Part shown: in pieces, positions 30,988 to 37,301 of the stretch
Position numbering within the stretch: position 1 is the stretch's first letter
Layout of the letters: each line of letters opens with the position of its first letter
Assembly: GCA_024401555.1 (NCBI GenBank)
Contig: JAKSKV010000028.1
Coordinates: 1-43,506 of the forward strand
Origin: Paludibacteraceae bacterium
Lineage (GTDB): Bacteria; Bacteroidota; Bacteroidia; Bacteroidales; Paludibacteraceae
Direction of reading: 5' to 3'
Length of the DNA: 43,506 nt
The notes under the pieces: model-generated
What the model was told of the DNA's origin: nothing
The model's input: the letters and a program-made list of their open reading frames with translations, nothing else
Database searches by the model: none
Position numbers and translations under genes: made by a program

Positions 30988-31446
30988 TTAATAGCATCCG
31001 CCTACAATTCCAGGAAGTGCCTCTTTCACGCCCGCTGTACCTGGCAATCTCTCGCTACCATACATAGGAGTTTGTGCCGGAATTGCGCGAGGAATGATCA
31101 AAGATCTTGAATTGATAGGAGCCACAATGTCGTCGGTAGCACCCAACGAGATAACCTTGCTTCCGCTAACTCCGTTCACCAACTTGGCTGCACCTACCGA
31201 TGCTGCACCTACGCAAGCTGCTTGTGCTGTCTTGTTGTTCAACATGGCTGCGCCTACAATGCCGGCTACAGTGATCAACCCAGGAACGACGTATTTCATC
31301 GTGTCTGTCTTTTCTGGAGTCTCTTCTCCAAGGAGTCGGCCAACCGTCTCGCTTTCACTTGCTTTTTTTGTTGCGTATGCCGTGATTGCCACGCCTGCGA
31401 AGGCTCCGGCAAAGGTCATAAGACCATCTTTAATGTTCATCTTCAT
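30988..31446 (-). CDS. Virion membrane protein candidate with two TM segments
   Basis: A 152-aa protein; ATG 31446 is chosen because the extension overlaps the upstream basic protein. TM segments at ~6-23 (LMTFAGAFAGVAITAYA) and ~52-70 (YVVPGLITVAGIVGAAML), then Ala/Gly-rich and a Pro/Gly C-terminus ending GIVGGCY. Unknown family. Confidence 0.7.
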   Translation of the reverse strand: MKMNIKDGLMTFAGAFAGVAITAYATKKASESETVGRLLGEETPEKTDTMKYVVPGLITVAGIVGAAMLNNKTAQAACVGAASVGAAKLVNGVSGSKVISLGATDDIVAPINSRSLIIPRAIPAQTPMYGSERLPGTAGVKEALPGIVGGCY

Positions 31447-31465
31447 ATCTGATCGATTTTTTGGG

Positions 31466-31663
31466 TTAGAATTTGAGTGCCTTATGGCGCTTAGAAGACT
31501 TCTTTGATTTTGACTTCTTCTTTCGTCGTTTGCCACCGACACCTCCAAGCGACTTTGATTTCTTTTTGTCCTTCGACATCAACGCCCATGCACCGAGTCC
31601 TACGCCGGTAGCTACAAGGCCCCATCCTACATACTTCTGCGTCTGTTCTGATAATCCAAACAT
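31466..31663 (-). CDS. Single-TM protein with highly basic tail
   Basis: A 65-aa protein. N-terminal TM (YVGWGLVATGVGLGAWALM, ~11-29) followed by a tail with about 20 Lys/Arg (KRRKKKSKSKKSSKRHK). A membrane anchor with a nucleic-acid-binding tail could attach the genome to an inner virion membrane. Role inferred. Confidence 0.75.
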   Translation of the reverse strand: MFGLSEQTQKYVGWGLVATGVGLGAWALMSKDKKKSKSLGGVGGKRRKKKSKSKKSSKRHKALKF

Positions 31664-31675
31664 ATTTCCACTTTT

Positions 31676-32026
31676 TTAAATTAATACTTTCATGATAGCA
31701 CCGACGGCTGCAACGACAATTCCAGCGATCAACACCTTGCTTGTGCCTTCCGACTCGCTTACGGTTGTTTCAGAATCAATGTTGCTCGGAACGACTGGCG
31801 TTGTCTTTTTTTCGTCATAAACAGAGATGTATTGGTTAGATACATAACCGCTTTTGCCGGCATAATTCACAGCCGTCCATCCTTCCACCTGCATCAACAC
31901 GGAGTTGCTTTCGATAACCGAACCTTTTGGAATGCTTGCAAGTATTTCTGATGTCGTGTTCGGAAGTTGCCTTAGATGCAAGTTTCCCAAAGGACCATCA
32001 TCCTTGGTCGTCACGATATACTTCAT
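31676..32026 (-). CDS. SH3b-domain protein with C-terminal TM
   Basis: A 116-aa protein. Residues ~13-70 form a bacterial SH3 domain (LHLRQLPNTTSEILASIPKG ... EGWTAVNYAGKSGYVSNQYI). A Ser/Thr/Glu linker and a C-terminal TM (VLIAGIVVAAVGAIMKVLI) follow. SH3b domains usually bind cell-wall peptides, so this may contact peptidoglycan from a membrane. Confidence 0.82.
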   Translation of the reverse strand: MKYIVTTKDDGPLGNLHLRQLPNTTSEILASIPKGSVIESNSVLMQVEGWTAVNYAGKSGYVSNQYISVYDEKKTTPVVPSNIDSETTVSESEGTSKVLIAGIVVAAVGAIMKVLI

Positions 32027-32027
32027 G

Positions 32028-32333
32028 TCAATCCTCCTTCTTCTTCGGCTTGTCCGTAAAAATCTTCTTTACGACTTGTCCGGCAACCATTCCGATAGCC
32101 AGCCATAGGGTTGCAGTCAGCATGTTTCTCGTCTTAGTGCATTCTGCATTACACATTGTGATTTCATTTTGCATTTCCATATTCATAATCATGTTTTGTT
32201 GTTGTGGCATTGATGATGCACTCGGTTGAGAAGATGGGAGATTGAACGTAGTCTGCTCCTCGATGTTTTCCCTCATAATCGGTGCGTCGTATGTGTCGCC
32301 AATGCCGTTTAAAAATTGAAGTCCGAAAGCCAT
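32028..32333 (-). CDS. Small protein with Met/Gln-rich segment and TM
   Basis: A 101-aa protein: polar Ser/Gln/Met-rich N-terminal half (MPQQQNMIMNMEMQNEITMC) and a TM at ~71-88 (LTATLWLAIGMVAGQVV) with a basic/acidic tail. Unknown; part of the membrane block. Confidence 0.68.
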   Translation of the reverse strand: MAFGLQFLNGIGDTYDAPIMRENIEEQTTFNLPSSQPSASSMPQQQNMIMNMEMQNEITMCNAECTKTRNMLTATLWLAIGMVAGQVVKKIFTDKPKKKED

Positions 32334-32334
32334 G

Positions 32335-33357
32335 TCAAAAATCCTTTTTATTAGTGAATGGTTTTTGATAGAAACAGTAGTCAGTCACTGGATCACAAGG
32401 CAACTCTTGTCCATTTTGCATTGCGATAACATAAACGTGCTGAAAGTATCCTTTGTGGTCATATTCCGCTATGCGAATTATGTATGGAATATTCAAGTTT
32501 TCAAAGATCGAGGCAATGAGAAGGGAGAAACAGTCGCAATCGCCTTTCTGCTCCTCAAGTGTGCGGAGTGGCGATCTTACCTGTTCGTTTTTCTCGCTGT
32601 CTCTAACATATTCAATGTGATTGAACACAAAATCGAAAACGCTACGCACCGTCTCCTTGACGGTATTTCTTTTTAGGCGTTTCGACAACTCCTTAGTCTG
32701 CCATGCACAAGACTTGGCCATCTTCCTGATGAAAGAAGCCGTCTGTTCTGGTGTCACGTTTTCGATTAGGATTGGGTCGGTGTGTTTGTTGTTTGTGTAT
32801 CTCGGAATGACGGAACCGTAATTAGACAACGAACGAATGTTTCTTGTCAAAGTTGGCGTATAACCGACGCCATCGAGCGAAACCTCTCCTGTCTCCACGT
32901 CAATCACTATAGGCTGCTGAAGCGATCCGTTCAAAGTGAAGTCTATCCTTATCTTAATTCCGGAAAAGGCTTCATACAAACTTCCATAACTTCTTATAAG
33001 AGAGAGAGCGGAAAGGTAGGGGATAACGATGTCGATAGGTATTGTCGTATCACGATAGGAAGATAATACGAAATCGTACTTCTTAGCCTTTGAATAGGCG
33101 ATTTTAGAGCCGCCCTTGTAAATGTCAACCGAGTTTATTGTTCCCTTTACCGTCTGGTCGCTTCTGTTGCCTATGACGGCAGAAAGAGGAAGTTTAACAC
33201 CGGACGTAGATATGTTTATATCGTTAAGGTCGCCATACCAGTTTACGCCAAATGTAAGGCCCTTCACGGCATTGACTGTACTTGCCGTTTTCGCATAGAT
33301 CAAAGTTGCGATTGCAGCAAGTCCCAAACCTCCGATTATGTAATATTTCTTCTTCAT
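32335..33357 (-). CDS. Membrane-anchored LEA14-like plus transglutaminase-like protein
   Basis: A 340-aa protein, first structural gene of the late region. TM at ~6-22 (YIIGGLGLAAIATLIYA). Residues ~33-165 form a beta domain like LEA14 (VKLPLSAVIGNRSDQTVKGT). Residues ~205-330 are a transglutaminase-like papain-fold domain with Cys274 in KGDCDCFS, His307 in YFQHVYV and Asp322 in CDPVTD, the expected Cys-His-Asp order. It may be a protease, amidase or cross-linking enzyme acting on the cell envelope or virion. It follows five 10-bp repeats and a late promoter-like block. Confidence 0.82.
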   Translation of the reverse strand: MKKKYYIIGGLGLAAIATLIYAKTASTVNAVKGLTFGVNWYGDLNDINISTSGVKLPLSAVIGNRSDQTVKGTINSVDIYKGGSKIAYSKAKKYDFVLSSYRDTTIPIDIVIPYLSALSLIRSYGSLYEAFSGIKIRIDFTLNGSLQQPIVIDVETGEVSLDGVGYTPTLTRNIRSLSNYGSVIPRYTNNKHTDPILIENVTPEQTASFIRKMAKSCAWQTKELSKRLKRNTVKETVRSVFDFVFNHIEYVRDSEKNEQVRSPLRTLEEQKGDCDCFSLLIASIFENLNIPYIIRIAEYDHKGYFQHVYVIAMQNGQELPCDPVTDYCFYQKPFTNKKDF

Positions 33358-33392
33358 CCGTTGTTTCTTTTGTCACAAAAAAAACAACGGAA

Positions 33393-33407
33393 AAGATTGA
33401 TGCAAAA
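33393..33407 (-). promoter_or_regulatory. Late promoter-like block (copy 1)
   Basis: Minus-strand TTTTGCATCAATCTT, matching 21822-21836 at 14 of 15 positions and at the same distance (36 bp) from the downstream ATG. The -7-like bases CGATTTTG deviate from TAnnTTTG, which would fit an activator-dependent promoter. Confidence 0.55.
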
Positions 33408-33410
33408 TCG

Positions 33411-33460
33411 TGTCCTATTTTGTCCTATAATGTCCTATTTTGTCTTAATTTGTCTTTTTT
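33411..33460. repeat. Five tandem 10-bp repeats (TGTCCTATTT type)
   Basis: TGTCCTATTT, TGTCCTATAA, TGTCCTATTT, TGTCTTAATT and TGTCTTTTTT follow each other with exact 10-bp period, one DNA helical turn. They end at the stop of the 51-aa HTH gene and lie immediately upstream of the late promoter-like block. Same-face binding by a multimeric regulator is the natural reading. Confidence 0.8.
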
Positions 33461-33615
33461 CAAATGAATTTCTCAATGATTTCACGGCTTATGCCGATAG
33501 GGATGCGCCCTCTGAACCTTTCAAGCTTCTTCGTCAGTGTAGGATCTTCCTTTATCCACCTGTATAGGGTTTTTGTCGAAATCCCTATCTCGTTTGCTAT
33601 CTCTTTTCTTGTCAT
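33460..33615 (-). CDS. Small HTH regulator (51 aa), candidate late activator
   Basis: A short frame starting ATG 33615 and ending TGA 33460-33462. MTRKEIANEIGISTKTLYRW is a classic HTH (resolvase/terminase-small-subunit-like), followed by a basic segment (KKLERFRGRIPIGISREIIE). It lies directly in front of the first late structural gene, with the 10-bp repeats between, so it is the obvious candidate to bind them. Alternatively it is a remnant of a larger HTH protein. Confidence 0.65.
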   Translation of the reverse strand: MTRKEIANEIGISTKTLYRWIKEDPTLTKKLERFRGRIPIGISREIIEKFI

Positions 33616-33637
33616 TGTCTTTCGATTTTTCGTTTGA

Positions 33638-33668
33638 AATCGTTAGTGCCAATAAGGCACTAACGATT
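33638..33668. repeat. 13-bp perfect inverted repeat in the HTH leader
   Basis: AATCGTTAGTGCC (33638-33650) and GGCACTAACGATT (33656-33668), loop AATAA. No T-run on either side. It would fold in the mRNA leader of the 51-aa HTH gene if transcription starts at the 33682 promoter. Attenuator, processing site or operator. Confidence 0.8.
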
Positions 33669-33681
33669 AATGATGATACCA

Positions 33682-33750
33682 CAAAGGTAAGTGTGAACAT
33701 GGTTGATGATTTATTTTCTTTATAAAAAGAAAATGATTAGTAAATACTAA
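33682..33750 (-). promoter_or_regulatory. Promoter and TTAGTA palindrome (copy 2)
   Basis: CAAAGGTA at 33682-33689 is TACCTTTG on the minus strand, a full -7 match, for the HTH gene. Upstream, TTAGTAAATACTAA (33737-33750) is the same palindrome (reverse-complement central bases) as at 16898-16911. Confidence 0.62.
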
Positions 33751-33755
33751 AAAAT

Positions 33756-34130
33756 TCATAGTAAAACTGATTGATATATCTGTTCGGATACATAACCGTC
33801 AAGATATGCCATTGTCTCCATTTCGTCTCTAATACAAATGATAGTTCCTATTCTATCCATCAAATGTCTTTTTTCGTGATTTAACACCCTATGAAAGTCA
33901 TTAGTAGTCTCGCATCTGTATATGAGTATTAATCCTTTTTTTTCATTCGCATTCATATATGTTTCGCCACCATTAAAGTTTTCATTTTCTATGTTGTAAA
34001 GGGCCTCGTCATCTGAAATTCTAAACTCTTCAAATAGTTCTTTTACTACTTCAGAGTCTTCTTTACTATCAATGATAATAACTGTTATTCCCCAATCATA
34101 AATTGGGATTCTAAATTGTACTTTATTCAT
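33756..34130 (-). CDS. Small HExxH zincin-like protein
   Basis: A 124-aa protein with VLNHEKRHLMDRIG (HEKRH at 85-89) and a downstream Glu-containing helix (DEMETMAYLDGYV, ~102-114), the gluzincin-like arrangement. The N-terminal half is beta-rich. A small metallopeptidase acting on a host or phage protein is likely; many phages carry such proteins of unknown target. First gene upstream of the late region on the accessory side. Confidence 0.68.
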   Translation of the reverse strand: MNKVQFRIPIYDWGITVIIIDSKEDSEVVKELFEEFRISDDEALYNIENENFNGGETYMNANEKKGLILIYRCETTNDFHRVLNHEKRHLMDRIGTIICIRDEMETMAYLDGYVSEQIYQSVLL

Positions 34131-34142
34131 TTTTTCTTGTTA

Positions 34143-34553
34143 TTATATTTCTACTAAAACTCTTTTAATAATTTCAGCCTTTTTTTCCGCCTCTGATTTT
34201 GTACTAAAGTAATTTCCGGAATAATACAATTCATCATCAATTTTGGTTCTATTATCCTCCTTCGTCGTTACTGATAGATTTTGTGTTATATGCCAAAATT
34301 CAAGTCCTCTATCTGCTCGCCAAGGAGCTATAGGTTCTTCAACAACAAATCCTCTTTCTAAAAGAGCAGAAGCAAATGGGCCTCCGGGTTTCATTGCTCC
34401 GTTTATTTCAGAATCTTCAATATAAAATAGAGTATCAGAATTAAACAAATCTAAACCTCTTCTGTTTCTAATGTTATTATACTTGCAATAATCTACGAGT
34501 CTTTTCCCTCCCCTATAAACCTTTATAGGAGTTATTTTACTTTTTACTTCCAT
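34143..34553 (-). CDS. Hypothetical accessory protein (136 aa)
   Basis: A 136-aa protein; ATG 34553 was chosen, as a more upstream ATG lies in an A-rich leader. The C-terminal part has FWHITQNLSVTTKEDNRTKI and a charged terminal helix (KSEAEKKAEIIKRVLVEI), the pattern of small proteins whose C-terminus reads like a SPOR-like alpha/beta unit. No family assigned. AT-rich. Confidence 0.6.
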   Translation of the reverse strand: MEVKSKITPIKVYRGGKRLVDYCKYNNIRNRRGLDLFNSDTLFYIEDSEINGAMKPGGPFASALLERGFVVEEPIAPWRADRGLEFWHITQNLSVTTKEDNRTKIDDELYYSGNYFSTKSEAEKKAEIIKRVLVEI

Positions 34554-34608
34554 TAATTTAATTTTTTTTTTAAAAATTTCATACAAATATTAGCCATACT
34601 ATTCAATA

Positions 34609-34839
34609 TTATTTGTTTTTTGTTTTAAACACAATCTTTGCTATAGAACGAATAACAAACGCAGCAAATAATAAAGGAATTGAGATGAACCAAAATACGG
34701 ACACGAAAAATATTCCTAAAAACACCTTGTTTTTGTCTTTGCTTAAATATCCACATTTATAACAATAGACAGTTAATAAGAATGACAATAAAAAAGCCAT
34801 TAGGCCGCTGATCAAAGTTAAACTTATATACATAATCAT
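34609..34839 (-). CDS. Small membrane protein with two TM segments
   Basis: A 76-aa hydrophobic protein from ATG 34839 (an ATG at 34887 is possible). TM at ~5-25 (TLISGLMAFLLSFLLTVYC) and ~38-60 (FLGIFFVSVFWFISIPLLFA), with a basic C-terminus. Very AT-rich. Could be a superinfection-exclusion type protein; that is only a guess from size and topology. Confidence 0.55.
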   Translation of the reverse strand: MIMYISLTLISGLMAFLLSFLLTVYCYKCGYLSKDKNKVFLGIFFVSVFWFISIPLLFAAFVIRSIAKIVFKTKNK

Positions 34840-34939
34840 ATATTTAATAAAATAAAATTCATTTTGTAAACTTATGACTTTTGTCAATGTCTATGAAATT
34901 CAATTCATCAACATAAATATTTGTGTTTGTCAATAGGTT

Positions 34940-35224
34940 TTACCAGTCTAAGTAAACCCTATGTCGATAAGTTTTTCCACATTCAAGTAAGAGTAATCCA
35001 GGAGTATCTGACAAACTCATTCCTATCCAATGTATATGATAATACAATTTTGGATGTTTCTTGCAAAATCTTATAACTGCATCTATTGGGTCTATTCCAT
35101 ATATAATAAGATTATTCAGCATTAACCGATCTTTAGGTACATCATAATTATTCGATTGGCTTAACACATACATTCGATAATGCCGGATTTCTTTCCTTAG
35201 TTTCTTAATATGTTTTGCTTTCAT
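34940..35224 (-). CDS. Hypothetical accessory protein (94 aa)
   Basis: A 94-aa basic protein with many His and Tyr (KLYYHIHWIGMSLSDTPGLL). No family recognised. AT-rich composition like its neighbours suggests recent acquisition. Confidence 0.55.
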   Translation of the reverse strand: MKAKHIKKLRKEIRHYRMYVLSQSNNYDVPKDRLMLNNLIIYGIDPIDAVIRFCKKHPKLYYHIHWIGMSLSDTPGLLLLECGKTYRHRVYLDW

Positions 35225-35258
35225 CTTGTTTATTTTTTTTTATCCGCTTCAAATTCAG

Positions 35259-35585
35259 TCAGAATTTACTAATTATGCGCTGTCTTAGATTCTCAATTTT
35301 TTCTTTTTCTCCATGAACATGGAAACGAAGTACTGTCATTCTAACGAATGACGCTATAGTCTCTATTATTTCTTCGTGACTTAGGTCATTTACAGCCTCA
35401 ATCATAGAATTAACTGCCTTTAATTCCTTCTCTGTTCGTACCGTCTCCATACTTTTTTTTTTTAAAAAATTAATATGAAAAATCCATCTCCTATAAAATT
35501 TCATCCTTTCCCTAAAAGAGAAATATTCCGGGAATCGGAAAACAGCAGCCGCCTTCCTCTTCATGTTTCTTTTTCTTGCACTCAT
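35259..35585 (-). CDS. Hypothetical basic protein (108 aa or 63 aa)
   Basis: The longest frame is 108 aa; an internal ATG at 35450, preceded by a poly-A run, would give 63 aa (METVRTEKELKAVNSMIEAV...), a helical acidic/basic protein. The N-terminal extension is strongly basic. Start uncertain; function unknown. Confidence 0.5.
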   Translation of the reverse strand: MSARKRNMKRKAAAVFRFPEYFSFRERMKFYRRWIFHINFLKKKSMETVRTEKELKAVNSMIEAVNDLSHEEIIETIASFVRMTVLRFHVHGEKEKIENLRQRIISKF

Positions 35586-35644
35586 ATTTTTATTTATTTG
35601 TTGTCAAAAATGCTCATTTAATATTTCACTCATCCTTATTCACT

Positions 35645-36091
35645 TTAAATGTAATTTGACGATAGTAAGTCTTTTGGGTCATATTCAAATTCGTCTTCAT
35701 CGTCTTCATCATCTTCAAACGCAGGATGTTTTATCCGTTTTAGCCACACATTAAGGTCAAAGTGTTGCTCTACAAGTCTATGGTCTAAAGAGACATCGGA
35801 TTTTATAGAATTATAAACAGCGAGGTTATAGATAAAGCAAAAATACTTCCACCTCATTACTACCGTTTCGTATTTCAAAGGCATTTGTCCATTTTGTTTT
35901 CTTCTTGAATTATTTGCTTCTACAAGATACGAAAATGCGTTTGCTCTTCTGCCTGTTGTTAGAGCAACAGATTTATAGCCATTAGTGTCTGGTTCGTGTT
36001 TAATCATACCGTTTTTAAACCAATTGTGAAATATATCACCAGTTTCTTCTTTATATTCCAACAACCAAAAAGATTCTTCTATCATAACCAA
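35645..36091 (-). CDS. Hypothetical accessory protein (148 aa)
   Basis: A 148-aa helical protein with a Trp/Tyr-rich middle (VVMRWKYFCFIYNLAVYNSI) and a very acidic end (EDDEDDEDEFEYDP). No family recognised. Confidence 0.58.
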   Translation of the reverse strand: MVMIEESFWLLEYKEETGDIFHNWFKNGMIKHEPDTNGYKSVALTTGRRANAFSYLVEANNSRRKQNGQMPLKYETVVMRWKYFCFIYNLAVYNSIKSDVSLDHRLVEQHFDLNVWLKRIKHPAFEDDEDDEDEFEYDPKDLLSSNYI

Positions 36092-36102
36092 TATTATTTA
36101 TT

Positions 36103-36390
36103 TTACAAATTATTCATTAATCGTATAGACTCGCATAATGACTTAAATACATCATCATTAAGAGCATTGTCAATTCTCTCCTCCAAATCCTTAATTTTTT
36201 CGAGTAAAGTTGGAGATATGTCACCATTAATGATAAATTCCATAATGTCGTAACACTCGCCAAGAAGGAGATGGTTACGAAATTGGAATACCGAATTTGA
36301 AGCTACTTTCGCTACAATTTTTCTAAATTTCTCTATTTCGCTTTGAACTTCATCAATATTCTGTACGATTTCAAATTTTATGTCTGCCAT
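36103..36390 (-). CDS. Hypothetical helical protein (95 aa)
   Basis: ATG 36390 (MADIKFEIVQNIDEVQSEIE...). An acidic all-helical protein. Unknown function. Confidence 0.58.
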   Translation of the reverse strand: MADIKFEIVQNIDEVQSEIEKFRKIVAKVASNSVFQFRNHLLLGECYDIMEFIINGDISPTLLEKIKDLEERIDNALNDDVFKSLCESIRLMNNL

Positions 36391-36462
36391 AACTATTACT
36401 CCCATTTACCTACAAGTCAAACTCAGTTTCTCTTTCGGTCTTTAATAAATTCATTCATAACC

Positions 36463-36786
36463 CTATACTTCCCATATTATCACAAAATACAATCTACCTT
36501 CAACCGCTCCCCATTTAGGGTTTCCGTAGCCGACTCTCAACTTCGGATTCTTAAACGTAATCCGTCGGCTGCTGTCGTCTCTACTGGGATACCCGAGGGT
36601 AAATTCAACTTCATCGAAGTCGAATAGATGCAGATCCCATTCTCCTGTTTCTGTGTTCTTCTTTACTCCGAAGCATGAGATCCAATGTTTTTTAATCTCT
36701 CGATATTCCTCTGTTTTTTCTCCACTCCTAATCATATCGAACCACCGCTTTTTTAGCGGCAATACAAGTTTATTTATTATCTTCAT
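36463..36786 (-). CDS. ASCH/PUA-like domain protein
   Basis: A 107-aa protein beginning LPLKKRWFDMIRSGEKTEEYRE, the hallmark first strand-helix-loop of ASCH domains (L-x-x-K-x-x-W-F-x-M-I-x-SG-x-KT-x-EYR). ASCH domains are PUA-related and bind RNA or modified bases. The middle carries a long Asp/Phe-rich loop and the C-terminus VEGRLYFVI. In phages they are thought to act on RNA or modified nucleic acids. Overlaps the methyltransferase subunit gene by one base. Confidence 0.78.
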   Translation of the reverse strand: MKIINKLVLPLKKRWFDMIRSGEKTEEYREIKKHWISCFGVKKNTETGEWDLHLFDFDEVEFTLGYPSRDDSSRRITFKNPKLRVGYGNPKWGAVEGRLYFVIIWEV

Positions 36787-37256
36787 CAGAATAAATTTAA
36801 TTGTCCACTACCTTTTGTCTCAACAAACATCTTATGAAAGATGTGGAATAGGCAATCCACTACAATAGAGTTGCCTGCAAGCTTGTAAAGTTGCGTTTTG
36901 CTTATTCCAGATTGCTTTATAACATCTATATCCTTGTCGGCAACGCCCATCAGACGAAAACACTCCCTTTCAGTCAACTTTCTGATTCGGAACAACTCTC
37001 CGTCCACCTCAAGCACGCCCATCTGTTTGTGTCCGCCTTTTGGTGCTATGATATTCATTGCTCTATCATGGCCGGTTGTCAGCGTGCTTGCCACTTCGCC
37101 CGATCCGTTCAAGAAATACACCTCTTTGACATAATTCTGAGTATTGTCTCTCTTACTGCTTGTTACGCAGTTGGCAATATCCACCTTGTGTCTATTTACA
37201 ATCTTACCTTTTTTGTCTCTTGTCCATCCTAAGACTTCCTTTTCCGTTTTTTCCAT
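36786..37256 (-). CDS. C5-cytosine methyltransferase, C-terminal piece (motifs IX-X)
   Basis: A 156-aa protein from ATG 37256 (MEKTEKEVLGWTRDKK...). It carries EVASTLTTGHDRAMNI (motif IX-like), RKLTERECFRLMG (the conserved region before motif X) and QLYKLAGNSIVVDC (motif X). It lacks motifs I-VIII, which are in the upstream gene. Such two-subunit C5 methyltransferases are known (M.AquI). If the upstream gene had G7 instead of G8 at 37327-37334, its stop TGA would overlap this ATG (TGATG), typical of coupled subunits. Confidence 0.85.
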   Translation of the reverse strand: MEKTEKEVLGWTRDKKGKIVNRHKVDIANCVTSSKRDNTQNYVKEVYFLNGSGEVASTLTTGHDRAMNIIAPKGGHKQMGVLEVDGELFRIRKLTERECFRLMGVADKDIDVIKQSGISKTQLYKLAGNSIVVDCLFHIFHKMFVETKGSGQLNLF

Positions 37257-37301
37257 CAGTGTTGAAAATGTTCTTTTGAGCATACGATTATATTCTCGCA
37301 A

